The notes under the pieces: generated by a model
What the model was told of the DNA's origin: nothing
What the model saw: the letters and a program-made list of their open reading frames with translations, nothing else
Databases searched by the model: none
Shown here: piece after piece, positions 55,358 to 63,352 of the stretch
Position numbering within the stretch: the first letter of the stretch is position 1
Layout: every line of letters starts with the position of its first letter
Assembly (NCBI RefSeq): GCF_041690465.1
Contig: NZ_JAWLHG010000002.1
Location: 310,001-374,000, forward strand
Source: Falsiroseomonas sp041690465
GTDB taxonomy: Bacteria; Pseudomonadota; Alphaproteobacteria; Acetobacterales; Acetobacteraceae
Direction: 5' to 3'
Length of the DNA: 64,000 bases
Program-made: the position numbers and the translations under genes

Positions 55358-56086
55358 TCAAGCCGGGCAGCCGAGCTTGTCGGCCATGTCCATGAAGTCG
55401 GTGGCCACCACCTCCCAATCCTGTTCGGCGGCCAGGTCGGTGGTCTGTCCCGGCCCGTGCTCGGTCGGGCGCGCGACGAAGCCGGTCATCAGGCCGCAGC
55501 GCCTTGCGGCGGCGAGGTCGCGGTTGTGGGCGGCGACCATCATGCATTCGGCCGGCTCGAGCCCCAGCACCTCTGCGGTGCGCAGATAGGCCTGCGGCGT
55601 CGGCTTGAAGGCCTGCGCGACCTCCGAGCCCAGCACCGTGTCCCAGGGGATGCCGGCGCGCTTGGCCATGTTCAGCAGCAGCGCGATGTTGCCGTTGGAC
55701 AGCGGCGCGATGATGAAGCGCGTCTTCAGCCGCGCGAGGCCGGCGATGCCGTCCGGCCAGGGGTCCAGCCGGTGCCAGGCGCGGTTCCATGCGGCGAGGT
55801 CGGCCTCCGGGATGGCGGCGGGGTCGGCGCCGGCGTCGCGCAGCGTCGCCTCCAGGTTCTCCCGGTGCAGCACGTCGAGCCGCTCGAAGGGGCGCTGGCC
55901 GGTGCGGACGGCTTCCATCGCGGGCTGGTAGCGCTTGCGCCAGGCCACCGCGAAGGCGACCGGGTCCATCGCGACGCCATGCTTCGCCAGGAACGGCGCC
56001 GATTCCCGCGCCACGCCGCTGCGCCAGTCCACCACCGTGCCGAAGGTGTCGAACAGCAGTGCCTTGACCTGCCGCACGCCGCTCAC
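55358..56086 (-). CDS. Haloacid dehalogenase, type II
   Basis: HAD enzyme of 242 residues related to L-2-haloacid dehalogenases. The nucleophile is D13 in LLFDTFGTVVDWRSGV. Other residues are ARGE-type cap residues in the 4-helix insert, PLSNGNIALL, the lysine in AFKPTPQAYLRTAE, and MMVAAHNRDLAAARR. The GTG at 56086 overlaps the stop of the PEP-mutase-family gene (GTGA), so both are co-translated. Activity on halogenated or other 2-substituted acids is a family inference. Confidence 0.87.
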   Translation of the reverse strand: MSGVRQVKALLFDTFGTVVDWRSGVARESAPFLAKHGVAMDPVAFAVAWRKRYQPAMEAVRTGQRPFERLDVLHRENLEATLRDAGADPAAIPEADLAAWNRAWHRLDPWPDGIAGLARLKTRFIIAPLSNGNIALLLNMAKRAGIPWDTVLGSEVAQAFKPTPQAYLRTAEVLGLEPAECMMVAAHNRDLAAARRCGLMTGFVARPTEHGPGQTTDLAAEQDWEVVATDFMDMADKLGCPA

Positions 56087-56976
56087 TCCGCCGCCTTCGG
56101 CAGGTTGCCGGCGATCTCCGCCCATTTGCGGTCGAATTCCCAGACTTCGGGGAAGCCCATCAGCTCGCACATGCGGCCGAAGCCGTAGGAGGCCTCGGCC
56201 GGCAGGTTGTTGGAATGTCCGTCCTGCTTGAGCTGCCCGTAGGCGCGTTCCAGCGCCGCGGCGACGGCGAGGAAGCCGACCGCGGGGTAGATCGCGATGC
56301 GGTAGCCCATGGCGTGCAGCTTCTCGGCCGGCAGGATCGGCGTGCGGCCGCCCTCCACCATGTTGGCAAACAGCGGCTTGCTGATCTGCTTCCCGACCTC
56401 GGCCATCTCGGCCTCGGATTCCGGGCTTTCGATGAAGATCACGTCGGCGCCGGCCTCGGCGAAGATCTTGCCGCGGCGGATCGCCTCCTCCAGTCCGAGC
56501 GAGGTGCGCGCATCGGTCCGCGCGATCACCAGGAAGTCCGGGCTCTTGCGGGTCTCCACCGCGACGCGGATCTTCAGCGCCATCTCCTCGGCGGGGATGA
56601 CGCGGCGGCCGGGGGTGTGGCCGCATTTCTTCGGCATTTCCTGGTCTTCGAGCTGGATCGCGGTGACGCCGGCGGCCTCATAGCCGGCGACGGTGTGTCG
56701 CACGTTCAGCAAACCCCCGTAGCCGGTATCGGCATCGGCGATCAGCGGCGTGCGACAGCCGCGGGCGATGGTGCCCATGCGCCCCACCATGTCCGTGTAG
56801 GTGGCGATCCCCGCATCGGCGACGCCCAGATGCGACGCGACGGTGCCGAAGCCGGTGGCGTAGAGCGCCTTGAAGCCCATCCCATCGGCCACCCTGGCCG
56901 AGATCATGTCGAACACGCCGGGGGCGAGGATGAACTCGCCGGCATCGAGGGCGCGGCGGAGGCTCGGGTCAGGCAT
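56083..56976 (-). CDS. Isocitrate lyase/PEP mutase family protein
   Basis: Carbon-carbon or C-P lyase of 297 residues. The loop KKCGH carries the catalytic C118. Metal-binding D81 and D83 lie in PLIADADTGYGG. It resembles oxaloacetate decarboxylase and 2,3-dimethylmalate lyase rather than true isocitrate lyase, which is longer. It is translationally coupled to a haloacid dehalogenase-type gene, which suggests a small degradation unit for a branched or substituted dicarboxylate. Confidence 0.87.
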   Translation of the reverse strand: MPDPSLRRALDAGEFILAPGVFDMISARVADGMGFKALYATGFGTVASHLGVADAGIATYTDMVGRMGTIARGCRTPLIADADTGYGGLLNVRHTVAGYEAAGVTAIQLEDQEMPKKCGHTPGRRVIPAEEMALKIRVAVETRKSPDFLVIARTDARTSLGLEEAIRRGKIFAEAGADVIFIESPESEAEMAEVGKQISKPLFANMVEGGRTPILPAEKLHAMGYRIAIYPAVGFLAVAAALERAYGQLKQDGHSNNLPAEASYGFGRMCELMGFPEVWEFDRKWAEIAGNLPKAAE

Positions 56977-57036
56977 CGGACGGTTCCCGGAAGCGCAGTT
57001 TGTGCGTCCAGCCTAGCGCCCTTCGCCGAATGCAAG

Positions 57037-57064
57037 AAGCCGGCGCGGGGGCCGCGCCGGCTTT
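57037..57064 (-). terminator. Intrinsic-terminator-like hairpin
   Basis: Perfect 10-bp stem AAGCCGGCGC / GCGCCGGCTT with a 7-base loop. A short T-run follows on the plus strand and A residues flank it on the other, so it may act in both directions. It lies 50 bases after the PEP-CTERM stop codon. Confidence 0.6.
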
Positions 57065-57113
57065 CGGATATGTCGGGATGCGGGCCGGGCGGCCCGCAGC
57101 GGGTCGGGCCGGC

Positions 57114-57674
57114 TCAGGCCCGGCGGCGCGTGGCCAGGCCGAAGCCGACCAGGGCGAGACCGAACAGCGCCACGCCGCCCGGTGCCGGCACGGCGACCGC
57201 GTCGGTTTCGGCGGTGAAGGTGCTGCGACCGACGGTGAAAGGCTCGAAGACGTCGCCGGCATTGCCCGAGGCGGAGACGATAGGATAGCCGAAGCCGAAG
57301 AAGCCCTCGACCAGGTTGCCGGCCGAGATCTGGAAGCCGTCGAAGCAGCTGGCATCCTCGCAGATCGAGATATCCATCGCGCTGCCGTCGAGGGTGACGA
57401 GCGCGGCGATGCTTCCACTCAGCCCCTGTGGCTCGCCGAGGATCGCCACGTCGCTCGAACCGACGAAGGTCGCCGGAAAGGCGAAGCTGCCCCCCAACAT
57501 CACGCTGGTCAGGCCGCTGACGATGAAGGTGTTGTTGTCGGGCTGCAGGTCCCCGACGAGGTCGACCTCGATCAGGCCCTGGCTGGTCTGGTAGCTGAAG
57601 CTGAAATTCGCCGCGGACGCATTGGCAGCGAGGCCGAGGGCCAGTGGCAGGGCCATAATGAGCGAACGGAGCAT
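57114..57674 (-). CDS. PEP-CTERM sorting-domain protein
   Basis: Secreted protein of 186 residues. The signal peptide is MLRSLIMALPLALGLAANAS. The middle region (ANFSFSYQTSQGLIEVDLVG) has no clear domain and contains two cysteines in CEDASC. The C-terminal sorting signal reads VPAPGGVALFGLALVGFGLA and a final RRRA tail, a variant of VPEP with alanine. It should be an exosortase substrate. No exosortase is encoded here. Confidence 0.83.
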   Translation of the reverse strand: MLRSLIMALPLALGLAANASAANFSFSYQTSQGLIEVDLVGDLQPDNNTFIVSGLTSVMLGGSFAFPATFVGSSDVAILGEPQGLSGSIAALVTLDGSAMDISICEDASCFDGFQISAGNLVEGFFGFGYPIVSASGNAGDVFEPFTVGRSTFTAETDAVAVPAPGGVALFGLALVGFGLATRRRA

Positions 57675-57760
57675 GCCTTTTTGCCTTTGTCGTTCGAGGC
57701 GTCTCGCAACGCCGATTCTATCGTCGGTTGAGAGCGAAGCAAACTTGGTGCCACGAAACC

Positions 57761-57797
57761 GGGAGCTTGTTTTTCAAGGCTTTGCCGGAAAGCTCCC
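57761..57797. promoter_or_regulatory. Inverted repeat upstream of the SDR gene
   Basis: GGGAGCTT (57761-57768) and AAGCTCCC (57790-57797) are perfect 8-bp arms around 21 bases, in the 188-base gap between the divergent PEP-CTERM and SDR genes. The gap is locally AT-rich, so it may hold promoters for both; no consensus is certain. Confidence 0.35.
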
Positions 57798-57862
57798 CCT
57801 GGCGCCGCTGGCCGTTGTAAAGAATTCCGACATGGCGCCGGGGGGCGCGGAGGGGGATGAGG

Positions 57863-58612
57863 ATGAGCCGATCCGTGATGCTGGTGACCGGCGCAGGCAA
57901 GGGGATCGGCGCCGCGGTGGCCCGGCTCGCCGCCGCGCGGGGCCATGACCTGCTGCTCACCTGGGGCAGCGACCGCACCGCCGCAGAGGCGACCGCCGCC
58001 GTCTGCCGGGCCGCCGGCGCCGCGGTGGAGCTGGTGCAGGCGGATGCCGCCGACCCCGAGGCCACCGCGTTCGCCTTCGCCGCCTGCGATGCCCGCTTCG
58101 GTCGGCTGGACGCCTTCATCGGCAATGCCGGCACCACCGGCCCGGCCTCCAGCTTCCTCGACAGCACCGACGCCACCTGGCAGCGCGTCTTCGCCATCAA
58201 CACGCTCGGCCTGGCCACCGCCTGCCGGGAAGCGGCGCGGCGGATGGCGGGCTCGCGCGGCGGGCGCGGCGGCAACATCGTCTGCATCTCCTCCCGCGCG
58301 CCGGCCTTCGGTGCGCCCTTCGAGTTCATCCACTACGCCGCCAGCAAGGGCGCGGTGGATGCCATGGTGCGCGGCCTGGCCAAGGAACTCGCCGGCGAAG
58401 GCATCCGCGTGAACGCCGTCGCGCCGGGCATGATCGACACCGCCATCCATGCCTCCGCCGGCGTCCCGGAACGGGTGGAGCGCATCGTGCCGACAGTGCC
58501 GATGAAGCGGCTCGGCACGCCGGAGGAGGTGGCGGAGGCGGTGCTCTGGCTGGCCTCCGACGCAGCCTCCTACGTCACCGGAGCGGTGCTCGACGTCTCC
58601 GGAGGGCGCTAA
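57863..58612 (+). CDS. Short-chain dehydrogenase/reductase
   Basis: SDR of 249 residues. The cofactor motif is VTGAGKGIGAAVARLAAARG. Other motifs are GNAGTTGPAS, NIVCISSRAPAFG with the active serine, and YAASK. It resembles FabG-like or sugar-alcohol dehydrogenases; substrate unknown. Two in-frame ATGs compete; the one at 57863 sits six bases after AGGGGG, the other (57857) overlaps that site. Confidence 0.88.
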   Translation: MSRSVMLVTGAGKGIGAAVARLAAARGHDLLLTWGSDRTAAEATAAVCRAAGAAVELVQADAADPEATAFAFAACDARFGRLDAFIGNAGTTGPASSFLDSTDATWQRVFAINTLGLATACREAARRMAGSRGGRGGNIVCISSRAPAFGAPFEFIHYAASKGAVDAMVRGLAKELAGEGIRVNAVAPGMIDTAIHASAGVPERVERIVPTVPMKRLGTPEEVAEAVLWLASDAASYVTGAVLDVSGGR

Positions 58613-58652
58613 AAGCTTGGCAAGCGGGGCAGCCGCCGGCTATCTCGCGCGG

Positions 58653-60161
58653 ATGCCCACGGCCCGCCGACCCCTGCTCGCCGCCGCCCTCGGCCTCGCC
58701 GCCGCGCGGTTCATTCCCGATGCGCGCGCAGCCGCCGGCGGCGCCCCGCCGGATGCGGAGGCGCGCCTCGCCGACCGGCTGCGCCGGCTGGACGCGGACG
58801 GGCTCGACCCGGCGCACTACGCCATTCCCGACCAGACGCTGGCCGCCGCCGCGCCGGAAGCCTACCGCGTCGCGCTGCACCGCTCCGCCGCGCTGGCGCT
58901 GCACGATCTGCTCGCCGGCCGGGTGCAGGAGTTGCCGGGGCGGCCCGACCTGCGGCGGGACGCCGCCGCGCTCGGGATCGAGCGCTGGCAGGCCGAACTC
59001 GCCACCGCCGCCGAGCCCGCCGCGGTGATCGAGCGTGCGTCCCTGCTGCCGCCGGAGGCCGCCGTGCTGAAGGCCGAGCTGGCGCGGGCGAAGCAGTTGG
59101 CGCGGCGCGGCTGGGCCACCATCCCGGGGGAGGCGACGATCGAGCCCGGCAGCACCGACCCAGCGCGGGTGCCGGCGCTGCGTGCCCGCCTGGCCGCCGA
59201 GGATGCGGCGCTGGCCGCGGCGCCCGATGCCGGCGCGCTCTACGACCCGGCGCTCGAGGGTGCGGTGCGCCGCTGGCAGGCGGCGAACGGGATCGAGGTG
59301 GATGGGCGCGTCGGCCGCATCTCCCTCGGCCTGCTGAACCGGCCGGCGACGGAGCGCGTGAACCAGCTCCGCGTCGCGCTCGACATGCGTCGCGCCGCCG
59401 CGCCCGAGCCCGGCGGGCGTCGCATCGAGGTCAACATCCCGACCTACCGCCTCTCGGTGCTGGAGGAGGGCCGCGAGATCCTCGGCATGGCAGTGGTGGT
59501 CGGCCGCGGCGACCGGCAGACGCCGATGCTGCGCGTGCGGATGACGGCGATCCAGTTCAACCCGCCCTGGGGCGTGCCCGAGCGCAACGCGCGGGAGGAT
59601 CTGCTGCCGCGCTTCCGCCGTGACCCGCAGGCGATGATGGAGCGCGGCTTCCGCCTGTTCCAGGTGGTCGCCGGCGAGCGGGTGGAGGTGGACCCGCGCG
59701 AGGTGGATTGGAGCCAGGTCAACCGCCAGCGCTTCCCCTTCTTCGTCCGCCAGGATTCCGGCGATGCCAATGCGCTCGGCCGCATCAAGTTCGTGATGCC
59801 CAACAACGACGCGATCTTCATGCACGACACGCCGGATCGCCATCTGTTCCGCCGCCCCGACCGCGCCTTCTCCTCCGGCTGCATTCGGCTGGAACGGCCG
59901 ATGGAACTGATGGCAATGCTGCTGGAGGGCACGCCGGGCTGGGACGTGCCGCGCGCGGAGCGCGCGATCGCCAGCCGGGTGACCGGCGCGGTGGGGCTGC
60001 GTCAGACCGTGCCGGTGCTGCTGCGCTACGCCACGGTCGCCGTCGAGGCGGGCGGCACCGTGCGGGTTCGCCCCGACATCTACCGGCTGGATGCCGCCTA
60101 TGTCCGCGCGCTGGACACGCCGCCGGCGGCGCGAATGGCCGATGCCGGGGTGCTGCGCTGA
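58653..60161 (+). CDS. L,D-transpeptidase, YcbB/LdtD-like
   Basis: Periplasmic enzyme of 502 residues that makes 3-3 crosslinks in peptidoglycan. The N-terminus has a signal (PTARRPLLAAALGLAAARFI). A PGBD-type region (LYDPALEGAVRRWQAANGIE) follows. The YkuD domain contains FNPPWGVPERNAREDLLPRF and the catalytic set H391-D-T-P ... C410 in SSGCIRLERP. The large size and domain order match YcbB, not the short LDTs. The following gene encodes a MepK-like protein, the same pairing as ycbB-ycbK in E. coli. Confidence 0.9.
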   Translation: MPTARRPLLAAALGLAAARFIPDARAAAGGAPPDAEARLADRLRRLDADGLDPAHYAIPDQTLAAAAPEAYRVALHRSAALALHDLLAGRVQELPGRPDLRRDAAALGIERWQAELATAAEPAAVIERASLLPPEAAVLKAELARAKQLARRGWATIPGEATIEPGSTDPARVPALRARLAAEDAALAAAPDAGALYDPALEGAVRRWQAANGIEVDGRVGRISLGLLNRPATERVNQLRVALDMRRAAAPEPGGRRIEVNIPTYRLSVLEEGREILGMAVVVGRGDRQTPMLRVRMTAIQFNPPWGVPERNAREDLLPRFRRDPQAMMERGFRLFQVVAGERVEVDPREVDWSQVNRQRFPFFVRQDSGDANALGRIKFVMPNNDAIFMHDTPDRHLFRRPDRAFSSGCIRLERPMELMAMLLEGTPGWDVPRAERAIASRVTGAVGLRQTVPVLLRYATVAVEAGGTVRVRPDIYRLDAAYVRALDTPPAARMADAGVLR

Positions 60162-60739
60162 TGGCCGGGGCTCCTGGGCATGGCGCGCTCTGCCCGTGCT
60201 GCGGCGCCGAGCAGGTCCTGCCGAGGCGCGGCTTCCTCGCCGCGGCGGTGGGCGCGGCCGCCCTTGTTGCTGCGCCGCCGGCGCTGGCGCAGCGCAGCGA
60301 GCGCGTGCTGCGGGTCAGGCGCAACTTCACCAATGACAGCTTCTCCGGCGTCTACTGGCGCGACGGCCAGTACGACAAGGAGGCGCTGCGCCAGCTCGAC
60401 CATGTGTTCCGCGACCTCTCGGCGGCCGAGCTCACGCCGATGGATCCGCGGCTGTTCGACGTGATGGCGACGGTCGCCGAGACGGTGGGCAGCGACGAGC
60501 CCTACGAGGTGATCAGCGGCTACCGCACGCCCGAGACCAACCAGCGCAACGCGCGGCGCAGCCGTCGCGTCTCCGAGGTGTCGCTGCACATGTCGGGCAT
60601 GGCCGCCGATTGCCGGCTGCCGGGGCGGGTGACGATGGAGGTGGCGCGGCAGGCGGCGGACCTGCAGCTTGGCGGCGTCGGCCTCTATCGCCGCGACGGC
60701 TTCGTGCACCTGGATTGCGGGCCGGTCCGGCGCTGGTAG
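60161..60739 (+). CDS. mepK: MepK-like murein endopeptidase (DUF882/YcbK)
   Basis: Zinc peptidase of 192 residues. Metal ligands are H143 and D150 in SLHMSGMAADCRL and H183 in GFVHLDCGPVRRW. The block VISGYRTPETNQRNA matches E. coli YcbK (ISGYR). MepK cleaves the 3-3 crosslinks that LdtD makes. A twin-arginine signal (RRGFLAAAVGAAALVAAPP) begins at residue 22, preceded by a CPCCG segment, so the true start may be later. The ATG at 60161 overlaps the transpeptidase stop by one base. Confidence 0.88.
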   Translation: MAGAPGHGALCPCCGAEQVLPRRGFLAAAVGAAALVAAPPALAQRSERVLRVRRNFTNDSFSGVYWRDGQYDKEALRQLDHVFRDLSAAELTPMDPRLFDVMATVAETVGSDEPYEVISGYRTPETNQRNARRSRRVSEVSLHMSGMAADCRLPGRVTMEVARQAADLQLGGVGLYRRDGFVHLDCGPVRRW

Positions 60740-60742
60740 TGC

Positions 60743-61882
60743 TCAGCGTCGGCTGAACGCCCGCGCCGCGAGCGCGGCGCCGGCCAGCGCCAGCACGCTG
60801 CCCGCCACCCCGGTCCAGGCCAGCCCCGCCGCGGCGATCACCGCCCCGCCATAGGCCGCGCCGATGCCCTGGCCGCCGAGCGCCACCGCGCCGTTGAGGG
60901 CCAGCGCCACGGCCCGATCCTGCGGCGCTAGGTCCACCAGCCGCATCTGCATGATCGGCGCCAGCGCGAACAGCGCCGTCGAGCCGGAGAACACGACCAG
61001 CGCCAGCGGCACCGCGTGCCAGCCGGCCGGCGGGAAGGCGAGCAGCAGCGAATAGCCACCGAGCGCCCCGGCCAGCAGCAGCATCAGCCCGCTCGCCAGC
61101 CCCGGCCCGCCCGAGGCCGCGCGGCCGCCGACCAGGATGCCGAGGATGCTGCCCAGCCCGATGAAGATCTGGATCGCGCCGATCCCGCTGCCCTCGATGC
61201 CGGTGGTCGCGGTCACGATCGGGCCGAGATAGGCGGCGACGCAGAACAGGCCCGAGAAGGCCAGCAGGCTGGTCGCCAGCACCATCAGGATGTCCGCCCG
61301 CAGGATCCGCCCCACCGATCCCGCGCCGCCGCGGTCGGTGGAGGGCAGCGGCGGCAGGCCGACACGCACCGCGACGGCGGCGAGCAGCGAGATCGCGCCG
61401 CCGAACACGAAGCAGGCGCGCCAGCCGAACCAGCCGCCGATCGCGGTGCCGAGCGGGATGCCGAAGGAGAAGGCGAGGGTGAGGCCGGCCAGCACGGTGG
61501 CCATCGCCTTCGCGCGCTGCGACGGCGGCGCGATCATCGAGGCGGCGACGCCGGGCAGCACGATGGTCACCGCCAGCCCGGCCGCGACGCGCAGCCCGAG
61601 CATGGTGGCGAAGTCCGGCGCCAGCGCCGTCGCCAGGTTCAGCACGCCGACCAGGCCGAGGCCGAGCACCAGCAGGCCGCGCCGGTCCCAGCGTGCGGTC
61701 AGCGCCGCGGCCGGCGCGCCCGCCAGCGCATAGGTCAGCGCATAGGCCGCGGTGAGCTGCCCTGCCGTCGCCAGCGAGACGCTGAGGTCCGAGGCGAGCG
61801 GCGCCAGCAAGCCGGTGAAGGCATAGGCGCCGGTGGCGGAGGCGAACTGCGCCCAGGTCAGCAGCCAAATGCGTCGGTCCAT
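60743..61882 (-). CDS. MFS exporter, arabinose/multidrug-efflux type
   Basis: Major facilitator of 379 residues with about twelve hydrophobic helices. It starts MDRRIWLLTWAQFASATGAY. The loop GVAASMIAPPSQRAKAMATV and the WFGWRACFVFGGAISLLAAV segment fit the DHA1/AraJ-like drug and sugar efflux branch. It is convergent with the mepK-like gene, with three bases between. Substrate unknown. Confidence 0.83.
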   Translation of the reverse strand: MDRRIWLLTWAQFASATGAYAFTGLLAPLASDLSVSLATAGQLTAAYALTYALAGAPAAALTARWDRRGLLVLGLGLVGVLNLATALAPDFATMLGLRVAAGLAVTIVLPGVAASMIAPPSQRAKAMATVLAGLTLAFSFGIPLGTAIGGWFGWRACFVFGGAISLLAAVAVRVGLPPLPSTDRGGAGSVGRILRADILMVLATSLLAFSGLFCVAAYLGPIVTATTGIEGSGIGAIQIFIGLGSILGILVGGRAASGGPGLASGLMLLLAGALGGYSLLLAFPPAGWHAVPLALVVFSGSTALFALAPIMQMRLVDLAPQDRAVALALNGAVALGGQGIGAAYGGAVIAAAGLAWTGVAGSVLALAGAALAARAFSRR

Positions 61883-61913
61883 GCGCCCGCATAGGCGGGC
61901 GTGGCGCCGGCTG

Positions 61914-62372
61914 TCATGCAGTCTTCGCCGCGTCCCAGGGATCGGCGAAGCGCAGGCCGGCCTGGCGGAAGGCGCAACCGAGATGGATGGCCGACGCCAT
62001 GGCGGTGTAGCCGAGCGTGCCGGGCATGCGGTTCAGCAGGCAGGCCAGCGCCTCGCGCCGCGGCCCGCGCTGGGCCAGGGCGGCGATCAGCAGCATCGGC
62101 GGCTCCTCGCCGACCAGGCGCGGGCAGAGCGGGCAGCCAAGGGTGAGCGGATGCGCCTCGGCCAGGGCCCGCAGCATCGCGTCCAGGGCCGGCGCGGCGG
62201 TTTCGGCCGATTCGGTGGAGAGCAGGCGGCGCAGCGCCGGCACGGTCGGCTCGCGCCGGCGGCAGGCGGCCGCCCAGGCACGGGCGGCGTCGACCAGCAG
62301 GCGCTCGGCCTGGGGCAGATCCTCGGGATCGGCGCCGATATAGGGCCAGGCGGGCAGGCCGCGTGTCGCCAT
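61914..62372 (-). CDS. Hypothetical protein behind a Fur-box-like site
   Basis: Protein of 152 residues, mostly helical, with no signal peptide. A short cysteine motif CPLCPRLVGEEPPMLLIAAL lies in the middle and a C-terminal AIHLGCAFRQAGLRFADPW has a further cysteine. I do not recognise the family. The ATG at 62372 is preceded by AGGGAGA. A near-perfect Fur-type palindrome lies about 42 bases upstream, so it may be iron-regulated, perhaps with a haem or iron-sulfur role (inference). Confidence 0.6.
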   Translation of the reverse strand: MATRGLPAWPYIGADPEDLPQAERLLVDAARAWAAACRRREPTVPALRRLLSTESAETAAPALDAMLRALAEAHPLTLGCPLCPRLVGEEPPMLLIAALAQRGPRREALACLLNRMPGTLGYTAMASAIHLGCAFRQAGLRFADPWDAAKTA

Positions 62373-62413
62373 GAAAGGGGTCTCCCTGTGCCGTAGCGGG
62401 AGATTACTGCAAG

Positions 62414-62428
62414 TGCGAATGATTCGCA
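62414..62428. promoter_or_regulatory. Fur-box-like palindrome
   Basis: TGCGAAT-G-ATTCGCA has 7-bp arms and a single-base centre, the 6-1-6 geometry of Fur sites (like GATAATGATAATCATTATC and GCGAATGATTCGC variants). It lies between the 152-residue gene (minus) and the methyltransferase gene (plus) and could control either. Confidence 0.6.
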
Positions 62429-62516
62429 AATCTGGCGTGCGCGCTCCGCGGGTTCTCGATCCTTGCTGGTCCTTCGGCCAGTCTGGCTACATGTGTCCGT
62501 TCGGAGGGCATGGACG

Positions 62517-63347
62517 ATGTCGCAGGATCCCCTGTCGTCGCACTACGACAGCGAGGATATCGCGGGCCGTATCCTCGCGGCGCTGCGGGCCGCGCAGGGC
62601 GCCGATGTCCCGGTCACGGCGGAGGCGCTCGCGCCGCTCGACCACTTCCATGGCCGCGGCCCGGCCGCGACGACGGAGATGGCCACGCGGCTCGATCCGC
62701 AGGAGGGTGAGCGCATCCTCGACATCGGCTCTGGCATCGGCGGCCCGGCCCGCTGGATGGCCGCGCGCTTCGGCTGCCATGTGACGGGTATCGACCTAAT
62801 GCCGGCCTTCTGCCGCGCCGCGGAGGCGCTGAATGCCGCGACTGGCCTCGGCGCGCGCGTGCGCATCCTTGAGGGCAGCGCGATCGACCTGCCCTTCGCG
62901 GCGGCGAGCTTCGACCGCGCCTATTCGCAGAACGTGCTGATGAACATCGCCGACAAGGCGCGTTTCTTCCACGAGGCGCTGCGCGTGCTGAAGCCTGGCG
63001 GGCTTTTCGCCGTCTCCTGCCTCGGTGCGGGGCCGGAGGGCGCGCCCTTCTATCCGCTGCCCTGGGCCAGCACGCCGGCTGCAAGCTTCCTCTCGTCGCC
63101 GGAGGAGACCAGGCAGGACGTGCTGGCGGCGGGCTTCGAGATTCTGCGGTTCGAGGATCGCACTGAGGCGGCGCTGGCCTCGCAGCGCAAGCTGTTGGAA
63201 GGGCTGGAACGCAACGGCCTGCCGGCGCTCGGCTGGCATGTCTTCATGGGTGCGGAGCGGTCGGTGGAGCTGCAGGCCAATACGGCGCGCAGCTATCTCG
63301 CCGGCCGACTGACATCGGTGGAGGTGCTGGTGCGCCGGTCGGGCTGA
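62517..63347 (+). CDS. SAM-dependent methyltransferase
   Basis: Class I methyltransferase of 276 residues. Motif I is ILDIGSGIGGPARWMAARFG, followed by VTGIDLMPAFCRAAEAL and a post-motif FDRAYSQNVLMNIADKARFF. It resembles sarcosine/dimethylglycine or ubiquinone/menaquinone-type small-molecule methyltransferases. Substrate unknown. The ATG at 62517 was chosen because MSQDPLSSHYDSEDIAGRIL is a typical opening. It may share a Fur-type promoter with its divergent neighbour. Confidence 0.85.
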   Translation: MSQDPLSSHYDSEDIAGRILAALRAAQGADVPVTAEALAPLDHFHGRGPAATTEMATRLDPQEGERILDIGSGIGGPARWMAARFGCHVTGIDLMPAFCRAAEALNAATGLGARVRILEGSAIDLPFAAASFDRAYSQNVLMNIADKARFFHEALRVLKPGGLFAVSCLGAGPEGAPFYPLPWASTPAASFLSSPEETRQDVLAAGFEILRFEDRTEAALASQRKLLEGLERNGLPALGWHVFMGAERSVELQANTARSYLAGRLTSVEVLVRRSG

Positions 63348-63352
63348 GCTTC

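Noticed and set aside
56083..56976. Glyoxylate-cycle isocitrate lyase
   Set aside because: At 297 residues with KKCGH in the small PEP mutase-type context it is far shorter than true isocitrate lyase.
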